DNA of 64,000 bases from Myxococcus landrumus (GTDB lineage Bacteria; Myxococcota; Myxococcia; Myxococcales; Myxococcaceae): positions 7,928,501-7,992,500 of the forward strand of contig NZ_CP071091.1 in assembly GCF_017301635.1 (NCBI RefSeq), written 5' to 3'. A program made the position numbers and the translations under genes. The number at the start of each line of letters is the position of its first letter. Within the stretch, counting starts at the first letter, position 1. The notes below the pieces were generated by a model that did not search any database, was not told where the DNA came from, and worked only from the letters and a program-made list of their open reading frames with translations. This document shows, one piece after another, positions 33,342-42,410 of the stretch.

Positions 33342-35003
33342 TCACACCTCGCTCAGGTACTGATGGATGAAGGAGATGGCGATGGAGCCTTCGCCCACGC
33401 CGGACGCCACGCGCTTGATGGAGGCATGGCGCACGTCTCCCGCGGCGAAGATGCCCGGCACGCTCGTCTCCAGCAGGAAGGGCGCTCGCTCGGGCTTCCA
33501 CCCCTTGGGCCGCTCGCCGCCGGGCATGAGGTCCGGGCCGGTGAGGATGTAGCCGCGTGCGTCGCGCGCCACCAGGTCATCCAGCCACTCCGTCCTCGGC
33601 ACGGCGCCAATCATGATGAACAGCGTGCTGGCCGGCACGGTGCGCTCGGGCTGTCCCTTCGTGGTCAGCGTGAGGCGCTCCAGGTGGGCCGTGCCCTCCA
33701 CGCGCGTCACCTCCGTGTCGAGCAGCACCGTGACGTTGGCCAGCGAGCGCACCTGCTCCACCAGGTAGTGGGACATGCCCCGCTCCAACGAGTCGCCGCG
33801 CACCACCAGTGTCACCTGCCGCGCGAACTGCGCGAAGTAGAGCGCGGCCTGTCCCGCGGAGTTGGCGCCGCCGATGATGTAGACGTCCTCGTCCTTGCAC
33901 GACAGGGCCTCGGTGCGCGACGAGCCGTAGTAGACGCCCGCGCCGGTGAACGACTGGACGCCCGGTGTCTCCAGCTTCTTCCACTGCACGCCCATGGCCA
34001 GGAGCAGCGCGTGGCAGCTCAGCTCCGTTCCATCCGCGAGCGCGACGATGCGATACGGGTCCTCCACCCGCACGCCCTTCACCTCCTGCGGCGTGAGAAT
34101 CTCCACCCCGAAGCGCGCCGCCTGCGCCACCGCGCGCCGCGCCAGGTCGGAGCCGCTCAGCCCCGCGGGGAAGCCCAGGTAGTTCTCGATGCGGGAGCTG
34201 GTGCCGGCCTGTCCTCCCGGCGCGCTGCGCTCCACCATGACGGTGCTCAGTCCCTCGGATGCGCCATACACGGCGGCGGCGAGCCCCGCGGGACCTCCGC
34301 CGATGATGACCAAATCATAGAAGGGCTTGGTGGCGCGGACCTTCAGGCCGATGCGCTCCGCCACCTCCAGCGTGGAGGGCCCCATCATCCGCGTGCCATC
34401 CGGGAAGAGCACCAGCGGGAGCTTCTCCACCGCCGCGCCTCCCGCCTGCGCGAGCAGCAGCCGCCCCTCCTCACTGGCCTCCACGTCGAGCCATTGGTAC
34501 GGCACCTGGTTGCTGCCCAGGAAGTCCCGCAGCGCGTGGGAGCGCGGAGACCAGCGGTTGCCCAGCACGCGGATGCCCTCGAAGGTGGGTGGGTGGTGGG
34601 CCCACCACTCCTCGAGCAGGTCCGTCAGCACGGGATAGAGGCGCTCCTCGGGAGGCTCCCACGGCTTGAGCAGGTAGTGGTCCAGCCGCACCTCGTTGAT
34701 GGCGTGGATGGCGGCCTGCGTGTCCGCGTACGCGGTGAGGAGCACGCGCCGGGCCTCGTCGTAGAGCACCTTGGCCTGCTCCAGGAACTCCACGCCGGAC
34801 ATGCCGGGCATGCGCTGGTCCACCAGGAAGAGCGCCACCGGGTCGCCGCGCAGGCGGAGCTTCCGCACCGTCTCCAGCGCCGAGTCACCCCGGTCCGCGC
34901 TCAGCACGCGGTACTCGCGGCCATACTGGCGCCGCAAGTCGCGCTCCACCGCGCGAAGCACCTCCGTGTCGTCGTCCACCGCGAGGATGACGGGCTTGGC
35001 CAT
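33342..35003 (-). CDS. Fused response regulator / thioredoxin-reductase-like flavoprotein
   Basis: 553 residues. The receiver domain (1-130) has Asp10-Asp11, phospho-acceptor Asp62 and Lys113. Residues about 143-222 look like a glutaredoxin fold, but the usual CPxC is SPRS (152-155). From about 228 a thioredoxin-reductase-type module has FAD motif GGGPAG (235-240), NADPH motif GGANSAG (378-384) and GIFAAGDVR near the end. The CxxC expected between these (GVYYGSS, 356-362) is absent. It therefore seems to be a phosphorylation-controlled FAD/NADPH protein without either dithiol site. It is followed 1 bp later by a histidine kinase gene. Confidence 0.94.
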   Translation of the reverse strand: MAKPVILAVDDDTEVLRAVERDLRRQYGREYRVLSADRGDSALETVRKLRLRGDPVALFLVDQRMPGMSGVEFLEQAKVLYDEARRVLLTAYADTQAAIHAINEVRLDHYLLKPWEPPEERLYPVLTDLLEEWWAHHPPTFEGIRVLGNRWSPRSHALRDFLGSNQVPYQWLDVEASEEGRLLLAQAGGAAVEKLPLVLFPDGTRMMGPSTLEVAERIGLKVRATKPFYDLVIIGGGPAGLAAAVYGASEGLSTVMVERSAPGGQAGTSSRIENYLGFPAGLSGSDLARRAVAQAARFGVEILTPQEVKGVRVEDPYRIVALADGTELSCHALLLAMGVQWKKLETPGVQSFTGAGVYYGSSRTEALSCKDEDVYIIGGANSAGQAALYFAQFARQVTLVVRGDSLERGMSHYLVEQVRSLANVTVLLDTEVTRVEGTAHLERLTLTTKGQPERTVPASTLFIMIGAVPRTEWLDDLVARDARGYILTGPDLMPGGERPKGWKPERAPFLLETSVPGIFAAGDVRHASIKRVASGVGEGSIAISFIHQYLSEV

Positions 35004-35015
35004 GCGGTACGCCCC

Positions 35016-35053
35016 CCTGGAGAGAACGCACCGGCGGGGGTGTGTTCTCCAGG
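35016..35053. terminator. Hairpin between the repeat-lipoprotein gene and the RR/TrxR gene
   Basis: CCTGG-AG-AGAAC-GCACC pairs with GGTGT-GTTCT-CCAGG, giving a stem of about 15 bp with one bulge. It lies downstream of the 35108-37345 gene and could terminate that operon or form a leader structure for the next gene. There is no T-run. Confidence 0.4.
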
Positions 35054-35107
35054 CGGGAGGCCAGGGGCTTCAGGGGATGCCCGGGCTTCGGGCGTCCGTC
35101 CGTCGCG

Positions 35108-37345
35108 CTACGGCGGAGCCGCGCAGATGGCGCCTTCGTAGTTGCTGCGGGTGTAGCGCTGGTCCAACGGTCCCGTGTGGACGGCCTCCGCCAGCGCGAT
35201 GACCTGACAGGCGGGCAGCCAGTCGTTGAACATCACTTTGAACTCGCTGCTCACGTTCGTCAGTGCGTCGAGCCGGAGCGCGGTGAGCCCCGGGTTCTGG
35301 CGCACGACGAGCGTCTTCAGCGTGACGACGTGATGCAGCCCCTCCAGGTTCGTCAGCGCGTCGCAGTACTCCACGGTCAGCGACCGCAGTGACGTCACCG
35401 CCGCGAAGGCCCCCAGGCTCTCCAGCTTCTTGCTGCCGACGATGACGAGGTCCCCCGAGATGTTCAGCGGAGCGCCCAGCCCGATGACGCGCAGGAGTTC
35501 GGGGTTCTCGAGGAGCAGGAAGTCGCCGGTCTCCAGCATGCTGCTGAACGGGCCGACCTCCTCCAGCTTGAGGTTCTCTTCGACGTGGAGCTTCGTCAGG
35601 GCCCTGGACAGTGAGGGGAGCGAGAGGGTCCGCAGCTCGTTGTTGTGCATGACCGAGAGCACGCTGCCCACCGAGGTGAGCTTCGACAGCTCCGAGATGC
35701 TCGTCAGCGAGTCGCTGGACTCGATGAGGAGGTCCTCGTTGATGCGCTGGAGCGTCCTCAGCCCGGCGAGTGTGCCCAGGGCCGGATTGCCCCTGAGGTT
35801 CAGGGTGCCACCGATGTCGAGGAGATGGGAGAAGACCGGAGGCGCGGGCAGGAGGTCGTTGAACTCGATGACCAGGTCGCCCCGGAGTCCCTCCACGAAG
35901 GGGAACTGGCCGGGCACCGTCAGTTGGTTGTTCTTGCGCAGGACGAAGTCCAGCCGAGGCGCGACCCGGCCGAGTCCACTCAAGTCCGTGAGCGCGCTGT
36001 TGCGCTCGACCCGCAAGCTGCCGCTCACCCACAGCGGATACCCGAGGGCGTCGATGGAGCCCAGCGTCACTCCAGTCAGGCGAGGGTGGTCGGTGACCGT
36101 GATGTCCCCGCGAACGAAGCGCAAGGAGGGCAGCTCCAAGCGCGTCATCATCGAGTTGTCCTGAACCGTCAGCGAGCCTTCCACGGACTCGAGCCCGGGA
36201 TGGATGAACTCCCGCAGCTCGGGCGCGGAGATGAGGAGGCTCCCTCGGACGCGTGCGATGGACTGGAGGGCCACCGCGTCCGAGACGTCCCGCAGCTCGT
36301 AGTCGCCATGAAAGGTGGCGGAAGGCTGGCAGACGTAGACGGTGTGCCGGACCTCGTCGTCCTGCAGGTCGTTGTCGCCATTCAGGTCTCCGCCGACCAT
36401 CACCGCGACGCCACCCGTGATGCAGCGGGCGCCTGGGGGCTCCTCTCGATGGCGCCGCAACAGGGGCACCATCGGATTGCACAGGCGGCTTGTCGCGCGC
36501 ACCTCGTCGTCGTCGAGCACTCCGTCCAGGTCCAGGTCCAGGCCGGCCTCCACGGCATAGGCGTTCTGGGTGCCGCAGGGCTCGGGGCGGACGCCCAACA
36601 GCACCAGCCGCGACAGGACGGGCTCGGGCTCCAGACAGCTCACCACCTCGCGAGTGGCTTCCTCTTTTGACAGGAGGCCGTCCCCGTCGGTGTCGCTCCC
36701 CGCGTGCGTGAGCTGGCCTCCATGAGGGCACGTCGCTCCCTTGGGGACCTGCACCGTGCGGACGAGGACCCCCGGGTAGGCGGTGGCGCAGACGTACTCG
36801 GTGGCGATGACCTCGGTGCTCTCCAGCTTTCCGCTCGCGTCGACATCCAGGCCCGTCTCCACCGCGCGCCCGCCGCGCTCGCAATGGGCGCCCGCGGGCT
36901 CCGCGCGCGTGTGCAACAGCACGACGGGAAGCGCGTCGGCGCAGACGTAGCGAGTGGTGGTGACCTCGCTGTCGGAGAGGAGCTCGTCGTCATTCGCATC
37001 CGGGCCCGTCTCCACCGCGTGCCCGCCGTGCTCGCAGTGGGCGCCCGAGGGCTCCTGGCGCGTGCGCGTCAGCACGGTGGGGAGCGGCCTGGCGCAGACG
37101 TACCGGGCGGTGTCGACCTCGCTCTCGGCGAGGACGCCGTCGTCATTCTCGTCCTGGCCCGCGAAGACCACGGTCCCGCCGTGCTCGCACTGGGCTCCGG
37201 GCGGCTCCACCTCGGAGCGCGTGAGCGTCGCGTGGAACGGGACGAAGTCCTCCATGCGGATGTCGTCACAGCCTCCCAACAGCAGGACGAACAGGAAGGC
37301 GGCCCAGGTCCGCGCGGAGGTGAGGGCTCTGGCGTGAGTGTTCAT
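35108..37345 (-). CDS. Lipoprotein with DUF7151-type Asp/Cys repeats and receptor-L/LRR-like domain
   Basis: 745 residues. The lipobox LLGGC ends the signal peptide. Six repeats of about 45 residues follow, each with the pattern G-A-x-C-x2-GG and G-x-D-x-(N/D)-x-D, ending in YVC. They resemble the DUF7151 calcium-loop repeats. The C-terminal 370 residues are leucine-rich with repeated beta units (GDLVIEFND, GTLNLRGNP, SLRVERNS), like bacterial receptor-L domains. It is the last gene of the sigma/anti-sigma/caspase operon, overlapping the caspase gene by ATGA. A surface-exposed ligand-binding role is inferred. Confidence 0.88.
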   Translation of the reverse strand: MNTHARALTSARTWAAFLFVLLLGGCDDIRMEDFVPFHATLTRSEVEPPGAQCEHGGTVVFAGQDENDDGVLAESEVDTARYVCARPLPTVLTRTRQEPSGAHCEHGGHAVETGPDANDDELLSDSEVTTTRYVCADALPVVLLHTRAEPAGAHCERGGRAVETGLDVDASGKLESTEVIATEYVCATAYPGVLVRTVQVPKGATCPHGGQLTHAGSDTDGDGLLSKEEATREVVSCLEPEPVLSRLVLLGVRPEPCGTQNAYAVEAGLDLDLDGVLDDDEVRATSRLCNPMVPLLRRHREEPPGARCITGGVAVMVGGDLNGDNDLQDDEVRHTVYVCQPSATFHGDYELRDVSDAVALQSIARVRGSLLISAPELREFIHPGLESVEGSLTVQDNSMMTRLELPSLRFVRGDITVTDHPRLTGVTLGSIDALGYPLWVSGSLRVERNSALTDLSGLGRVAPRLDFVLRKNNQLTVPGQFPFVEGLRGDLVIEFNDLLPAPPVFSHLLDIGGTLNLRGNPALGTLAGLRTLQRINEDLLIESSDSLTSISELSKLTSVGSVLSVMHNNELRTLSLPSLSRALTKLHVEENLKLEEVGPFSSMLETGDFLLLENPELLRVIGLGAPLNISGDLVIVGSKKLESLGAFAAVTSLRSLTVEYCDALTNLEGLHHVVTLKTLVVRQNPGLTALRLDALTNVSSEFKVMFNDWLPACQVIALAEAVHTGPLDQRYTRSNYEGAICAAPP

Positions 37346-39072
37346 GGGAAGGTGGTCGCGGCCAACTCCATACCCAGCATGCCATCCCACCGGTTGACGC
37401 CATCCAGGGTGACCCGGTCCATCGCGGCCGTGGCGGCCAGCCGCCACTTCAGTCCGAACCATTTCTTCGTCACCCCCGCCGCCGCATGGCTCGTCAGCAC
37501 GGTCAGGTCGCCCATGTACTTGCCCGGGGACGACACGCCCAGCGCGCCCCAGCCCAGTCCCGTTTCGATGAACAGCGGCGTGTGGAACAGGTCCTTCGCG
37601 CCGAACAGGCCCTGCACCGTGGCCCGGTAGGTGCGGAGTCCATCCGCGGCCCAGGGCGTCAGCGTGTAGCTGCCGCGCACGCCGTAATAGAAGGCCGACA
37701 GCGCGTTCCGGCGGTAGGCGAGGCTGGGCCCCGCGGCGAAGGGCCCCAGTCCCAGCGGCGCTTCATGCCCTTGCAGTCCCACCTCCCACGGAGAGGCCTC
37801 CTGGCTCATCCGAGAGAAGGTCCCCGAAGGCGTGGGCCCCAGCGACCCGGGAGGGAAGGCGTGCGTGAAGTCCACCGGCACCAGTCCCGCGGTGACCACG
37901 TACTGGTCATAGAAATCCTTGTCGAGCGGCACCGCGAACAAGCCCCGGCTCAGGGCCTCCTCGGCGGGTCCACGCTCCTGCAGTTCGCGCGGCTTGAGCT
38001 GCGGCATTCCCTCCGCCAGCGCGGTCCGGAGGATGCGCACCTCGCTGGTGGGCGTGCGCACCCAGTACGCGTCCCGCTCCGGGAGGCGGAGCATCACGTA
38101 CTGGTCCTCGGCGCGGCGCACGTCCGCCAGCCGCCGTCCCTCCGAGTCCTCCACGGAGACACGCGAGAGGGCCTGCTGGGAGGACAGCACGAGGCTGGGG
38201 CCCTCGGGCGCGGGACCGACCAGCGGCCGGCGGGGAGAGCCCGTGGGCGCGAAGGCGTGGACGCTCAGTCGCGCGGGCAGTCCCTTCACGCCTCGCAGCG
38301 ACGCGGAGACGAACGCGCCCAGCTCGCTGTATTCCACCTGTCCATCGCCGTTGATGTCCGCGGCGCCCAGGAGTCCGGAGCGCGCCACGTGGCTGAAGAC
38401 ACCGGCGCGAAGCCGGGACCACTCGTGCGTCTCGCCGTCATCGCTCTCCGCGAAGACCGCGCCCACGGTGGGCCGGGTGGTCAACTGCTCGCGCGCGAGC
38501 ATGCCGCGCAGCTCCGCCACCACCGCCGCGTCCATCTGTCCGCCCCGGCTGCCGACGACGCCCGAGGCACGGCACGCATCGACGATGACGTGCACGTAGT
38601 CGGCGGCCAGCGGGTCCACCACGTCCGCGTAGAGCGCGGCCTTGTCCAGCCGTCCTCCCGCGAGCGTGAAGTACGCGCGGCCCATGTCATCCGTGTTGCC
38701 GTGGCCCACGTAGACGAGCATCACGTCCGTCTCGCGGCCCAGCTCGTCGTCGGCGAGGCTCGCGGCGCGCAGCCGGGCCACCTCGCGCTTCACCTCGTCC
38801 GGTGTGGGCGGCCGGGCGCCCGCGAGGATGGGACGCGCCTCGGCCCGGGTCGCCTCGTCCGGGTCCACCAGCAGCGTGGTCTCCACCCCCAGCCGCTGGA
38901 GCGTCTCCGCCCAGAGCACGCCATCGTCGTCCGCGAAGCGCAGCGCGGGGAGGGATGGGTCGTCGCTGCCATTGTGGGCAATCACAAGCGCGCGGCGAAT
39001 CACCGCGTCCGCCGAGGCGTCGCGCGCGGCCAGGAGCGCGGCGACCCCAAGGAGCACTCCCAACTTGTTCAT
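37342..39072 (-). CDS. Caspase-family (C14) peptidase-like exported protein with EF-hand
   Basis: 576 residues. Signal peptide (VAALLAARDASA). The caspase-like fold covers about 25-290 with catalytic His124 (YVGHGNT) and Cys167 (IVDACRASG) in the correct order, so the dyad is intact. An EF-hand-like loop, DINGDGQVEYSE (239-250), sits just after the p20-like part and suggests calcium control, as in metacaspases. The C-terminal 200 residues are Gly/aromatic-rich and look like a beta-barrel or repeat domain. It overlaps the anti-sigma gene upstream and the lipoprotein gene downstream by ATGA each. Confidence 0.92.
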   Translation of the reverse strand: MNKLGVLLGVAALLAARDASADAVIRRALVIAHNGSDDPSLPALRFADDDGVLWAETLQRLGVETTLLVDPDEATRAEARPILAGARPPTPDEVKREVARLRAASLADDELGRETDVMLVYVGHGNTDDMGRAYFTLAGGRLDKAALYADVVDPLAADYVHVIVDACRASGVVGSRGGQMDAAVVAELRGMLAREQLTTRPTVGAVFAESDDGETHEWSRLRAGVFSHVARSGLLGAADINGDGQVEYSELGAFVSASLRGVKGLPARLSVHAFAPTGSPRRPLVGPAPEGPSLVLSSQQALSRVSVEDSEGRRLADVRRAEDQYVMLRLPERDAYWVRTPTSEVRILRTALAEGMPQLKPRELQERGPAEEALSRGLFAVPLDKDFYDQYVVTAGLVPVDFTHAFPPGSLGPTPSGTFSRMSQEASPWEVGLQGHEAPLGLGPFAAGPSLAYRRNALSAFYYGVRGSYTLTPWAADGLRTYRATVQGLFGAKDLFHTPLFIETGLGWGALGVSSPGKYMGDLTVLTSHAAAGVTKKWFGLKWRLAATAAMDRVTLDGVNRWDGMLGMELAATTFP

Positions 39073-39818
39073 GGACCTTCCTCTACCCTCAGTGTCTGCT
39101 CGAGCACCACTGCCCCCTCTTGCACCCCATCACTCCGCAGCGCGTCCAGCGCCGCGGAGGCACTGCTGGCGAAGGCCACCGTGACTTTCGCCTCGCCCAC
39201 CGCTTCTGGCAGCGGCACGGTCAGCTCCAGCGGAGCTTCCTTTCCAGGAGTCCCCATCAGCGCGAACGGACCCCCGGTGAGCGCAAGTCCCCTCGGGCCT
39301 CGCACCCGGATGGCGGCATGGCTGTAGGGCGGACGGCCTCCCGCGGCGAAGGCGAGCATCGCGTTGGCCGGGCAGGCCTCGCCCGAGTGCAGCTCTCGAA
39401 GCGGCTGACCGGACGTCGCGCAGAAGACGCGCAGGGCCACGCCCGGGGGAGGTGCCCCCAGGCCTCGGGCGCGGAACTCGTGCGTCAGCGAGGGCGTCAG
39501 CACAAGGGCCAGGAGGACCGCGGCCACCGCGCCGCCCAGGGCCGCCAGCGCGGGCCACTTCGAAGGGACGGGTAACGGGGCCGCCGCCGCGAGCGCCGCG
39601 TGAAGCCCGGCCTCCGTCAGCGCCTGGCGCTCCACGGAAGAGGGCGCGTGGGAAGAGCCCTCCAGCGCGCGGTGGGCCTGGGCGTGGCGCTCATAGAGCG
39701 GGCCGCACCGGTGGCACAGGTGCGCATGGTGCAGCATGCGGGCGGCTTGATGCGAGGGCAGCTCCCCTTGCGCCCAGCGGGACAGGCTGGCGTCGATGTG
39801 GCGCTCGTACCATCTCAT
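39069..39818 (-). CDS. Anti-sigma factor-like membrane protein with zinc motif
   Basis: 249 residues. The cytoplasmic N-terminus has an anti-sigma zinc-binding motif (HHAHLCHRC, ligands within residues 30-40), which typically holds the ECF sigma factor inactive. One transmembrane helix (about 90-110, WPALAALGGAVAAVLLALVL) is followed by an outer region of about 130 residues rich in Gly and Pro. It overlaps the sigma gene stop by ATGA (start 39818) and the caspase gene start by ATGA. That arrangement is the classic coupled sigma/anti-sigma pair, here extended to a peptidase. Confidence 0.85.
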   Translation of the reverse strand: MRWYERHIDASLSRWAQGELPSHQAARMLHHAHLCHRCGPLYERHAQAHRALEGSSHAPSSVERQALTEAGLHAALAAAAPLPVPSKWPALAALGGAVAAVLLALVLTPSLTHEFRARGLGAPPPGVALRVFCATSGQPLRELHSGEACPANAMLAFAAGGRPPYSHAAIRVRGPRGLALTGGPFALMGTPGKEAPLELTVPLPEAVGEAKVTVAFASSASAALDALRSDGVQEGAVVLEQTLRVEEGP

Positions 39819-40510
39819 GGCGAGACGCTCCCGAGAGTGCACAGCGCCAGGGTGGCCAGGAGGACTCCCAGCTCCATGTGACGGGACTCGGGGGCCGTCT
39901 CCAGCCAGCCCGAGGACGTCAGGTAGTCGGTGAACTGCGTGCGCAGCCGGCGCTCCCGCACGCGGACCTCTCCGCGCGTGAGCTGGAGCCGCTCGGCGGC
40001 GACCTCCTGGGACAGGCCGTCCACGAAGCGCAGCTGCGCGAGCGCGCGTCCTTCTTCGGACTGCGTGTCCAGGAAGCGGCGGACCAGCGTCCGCACCTCG
40101 GTGCCCAGGGCTTCTTCCTCGGGGTTGCGGCCCTCGTTGGGAAGGTGGCTCAGCTCTGGTGCCTCCTCCAGCGACACGGCCTCCCGCGACACCCGTCCGG
40201 ACGCGCGCAGCAGGTCGATGGCCGTGGAGCGCGCCACCGTCAGCAGGAAGCCCAGGTACGGGCGCACCCCGTCGTAGGCCTGCCGCATGTTGGGACGAAA
40301 CGCGCGCACGAAGGTCTCCTGATGGGCGGCGTCCAGGTCCAGCGCGGACAGGGTCACCGTGCGGGTCCCACCCACGTCGGTGCCCACCGCGAAGCGGCGA
40401 GCGAGGTAGCGCAGCACCTCCGGTGAGTAGGCGCGATACACCTGGGTGAGGACAGCCGTGTCCCCACGCCGAAAGGCCTCCAAGACGGAGCGATCATTTC
40501 CAGGCAGCAC
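39815..40510 (-). CDS. ECF sigma factor
   Basis: 231 residues. Region 2 (about 10-100) includes VYRAYSPEVLRYLARRF and RPYLGFLLTVARSTAIDLLRA. Region 4 (about 135-195) includes FVDGLSQEVAAERLQLTRGEVRVRERRLR. A C-terminal hydrophobic tail (LGVLLATLALCTLGSVSP) is unusual for a sigma factor and could be a membrane anchor. GTG start. It is the first gene of a four-gene coupled operon with its anti-sigma factor. Autoregulation is likely, but I could not identify its promoter. Confidence 0.9.
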   Translation of the reverse strand: MLPGNDRSVLEAFRRGDTAVLTQVYRAYSPEVLRYLARRFAVGTDVGGTRTVTLSALDLDAAHQETFVRAFRPNMRQAYDGVRPYLGFLLTVARSTAIDLLRASGRVSREAVSLEEAPELSHLPNEGRNPEEEALGTEVRTLVRRFLDTQSEEGRALAQLRFVDGLSQEVAAERLQLTRGEVRVRERRLRTQFTDYLTSSGWLETAPESRHMELGVLLATLALCTLGSVSP

Positions 40511-40534
40511 GGTGATTCCGACCCCACGCGAGCC

Positions 40535-40557
40535 GGGCCGGGCACCATGCCCGACCC
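40535..40557 (-). terminator. Hairpin after the endonuclease-fold lipoprotein gene
   Basis: A 10-bp stem with one mismatch around CGGGCA/TGCCCG and a 3-base loop. It lies between the end of the 40614 gene and the start of the ECF sigma gene, both on the minus strand. No T-run. Confidence 0.4.
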
Positions 40558-40613
40558 GCCGTCACCCCTTCAGGCGATACGGAGCGAGCCCTCGAATCGG
40601 GTTGTTCGGGTCG

Positions 40614-42185
40614 TCAGTGGATGGTGAATCCGGCCGCTTCCCCCTGGGGCCAGCCGGTGCCCGGGGCCTGGAAGGCGTCGATGCTGTCGGATGACGTGGG
40701 AGCGAAGGCTGGCGGAGCCACCTGGGCCAGGTCGTAGCGGCTGACGATGGGGTAGTGGTCGGACGTGTTCGTCCCGTAGTTGGTGAGGGCCGGACGCAGC
40801 ACCGAGGCCGAGTTCGAGACGTAGTGGGCCCGCATCTCGTTGCTGGCCAACTGGTGGTCGATGAAGTTGCGGTAGCTCACCGTGGAGCTGGCGCCCGACA
40901 GCGTCAGCGAGTGGGTGATGAAGCCGTAGCGGGCCGTGTCGTTGAGGAAGTTGCGGTAGGGCGTGTCGTAGCCGGACACGATGGACGTATCCAGGTCGTC
41001 GTTCCAATCGCCCACCACCATCACCCGCTGCGTGGGCAGGTTCGTGTCGAGGTAGGTCTTGAGCCACTGCCCCGCGGCCCGCCGCCGGTCGTAGTCGGCC
41101 GAGGCGGACATCGCCTTCATGTGCAGCACCACCAGCGTCATGTCCGCGGTGGCGGTGCCCCGCTTGATGCGCAGGTCCACGCGCAGGGGAGGCCGGGTGG
41201 CGAAGTCGAAGTTGTACTGGGTCAGGATGAGCTGGGACTGAAGCACCTCCACCACGCCCGTCTTGTAGAGGATGCCCACCTTCTGCTCGCTCGTGTCGTA
41301 GTAGCTCGAGCCCGACGTGACGCGGGCGTCATTGGCCAGGAAGCCGTCGTAGCCGGGGAGCTGGCCCTTCAGCGTGTTGAACTCCGTGGTGCTCACCACC
41401 TCCGCCAGACCCCAGACATCCACGTCCGCGCCGTTGATGACCGTCGCCACGTTGTTGCGCTGGAGCGTGTCGTCCGTGGGCCCCGCGCCCGGGTCGCCAA
41501 ACCACTCGATGTTCCAGTTGCCCACGGCCAGGGGGAAGCTCCCCGAGGGGTTGGGGCCGGAATCCGGAGTCCCCGTGCCCTGCTTCACCTCCATGGCGAA
41601 CCGGGCCTCCACCTGCACGCCGCTGGCATCCTGCGCGCGCACGGTGAAGATGCTGGTGCCCGTCTGGCGCGCCACGCCCGACAGCTCTCCTTCCTCCGAC
41701 AGCGTCAGGCCCGCGGGCAGCGAGCCCTGCGTCACCGAGAACGTCAGGGGCGGCCGGCCGCCGGTGATGGAGAACAGGTGGGAGTAGTTGCTGCCCGTCA
41801 GGGCGTTGGGCGGCACGACGGACGAGAGCACCGGACTGGGCCACACCTTCAGGTTGTACGCGCGCGTGTCCTGCGTCTTCTCCGCGTCGCGCACCGTCAC
41901 CTTGACGGCGTACTGCCCGGAGGCGGTGGCGGGCCCGGTGAGCTTCCCGTCGGCCGAGTAGAACGAGAAGCCCGGAGGCGGCTCCTCGGTCATGCTGTAG
42001 AAGTAGGGCGCGGTGCCGCCCGTGGCCGTCAGGCGCACCTCGTAGTCGGCCCCCACGGTGGTGTCGACCAGCTCCGCGGTGGGGAGCTTGGGCCCCCCGG
42101 ATGGGTCTTCGTGGTTGCTGCCCGAGCAAGCGCTCAGAAGGGACAGGACCACGACTATCGCGGCCGCGCGGATGATGGTGGACAT
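40614..42185 (-). CDS. Lipoprotein with Ig-like domains and endonuclease/exonuclease/phosphatase fold
   Basis: 523 residues. The signal peptide ends at lipobox LLSAC. Two putative Ig-like (cadherin-like) modules follow (about 30-200), with TGGTAPYFYSMTEEPPPGFS and TGGRPPLTFSVTQGSLPAGL. The C-terminal catalytic region has the EEP motifs NWNIEWFG, WGLAEVV (Glu ligand), VVLHMKA, VGDWNDD and SDHYPI. Such enzymes hydrolyse phosphodiesters (DNA, RNA, lipids or nucleotides), and the exported form suggests a secreted nuclease or phosphatase. Start 42185. The frame runs open much further upstream but that part is antisense to grpE-dnaK. Confidence 0.92.
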   Translation of the reverse strand: MSTIIRAAAIVVVLSLLSACSGSNHEDPSGGPKLPTAELVDTTVGADYEVRLTATGGTAPYFYSMTEEPPPGFSFYSADGKLTGPATASGQYAVKVTVRDAEKTQDTRAYNLKVWPSPVLSSVVPPNALTGSNYSHLFSITGGRPPLTFSVTQGSLPAGLTLSEEGELSGVARQTGTSIFTVRAQDASGVQVEARFAMEVKQGTGTPDSGPNPSGSFPLAVGNWNIEWFGDPGAGPTDDTLQRNNVATVINGADVDVWGLAEVVSTTEFNTLKGQLPGYDGFLANDARVTSGSSYYDTSEQKVGILYKTGVVEVLQSQLILTQYNFDFATRPPLRVDLRIKRGTATADMTLVVLHMKAMSASADYDRRRAAGQWLKTYLDTNLPTQRVMVVGDWNDDLDTSIVSGYDTPYRNFLNDTARYGFITHSLTLSGASSTVSYRNFIDHQLASNEMRAHYVSNSASVLRPALTNYGTNTSDHYPIVSRYDLAQVAPPAFAPTSSDSIDAFQAPGTGWPQGEAAGFTIH

Positions 42186-42410
42186 GGATGGGGGCTCCCG
42201 CGGGGCGGGGGCTCCTGCCGCCCGCACCGTATTCAGAACCCGACATTCTAGCGGATTCCCCAGGGGACTGCCCGCGCCCTCCAGACGGAGCCCCCACGGG
42301 CGCGGCCTCCCACCGGAAGGGCAATCAACCCCGCCTCCGTCCGTGACATATTCGAGCGCCGCGGAACCCTGGGGGGCGCTGCCGCCCGACGAGACGAGAG
42401 GACCTGCGCA

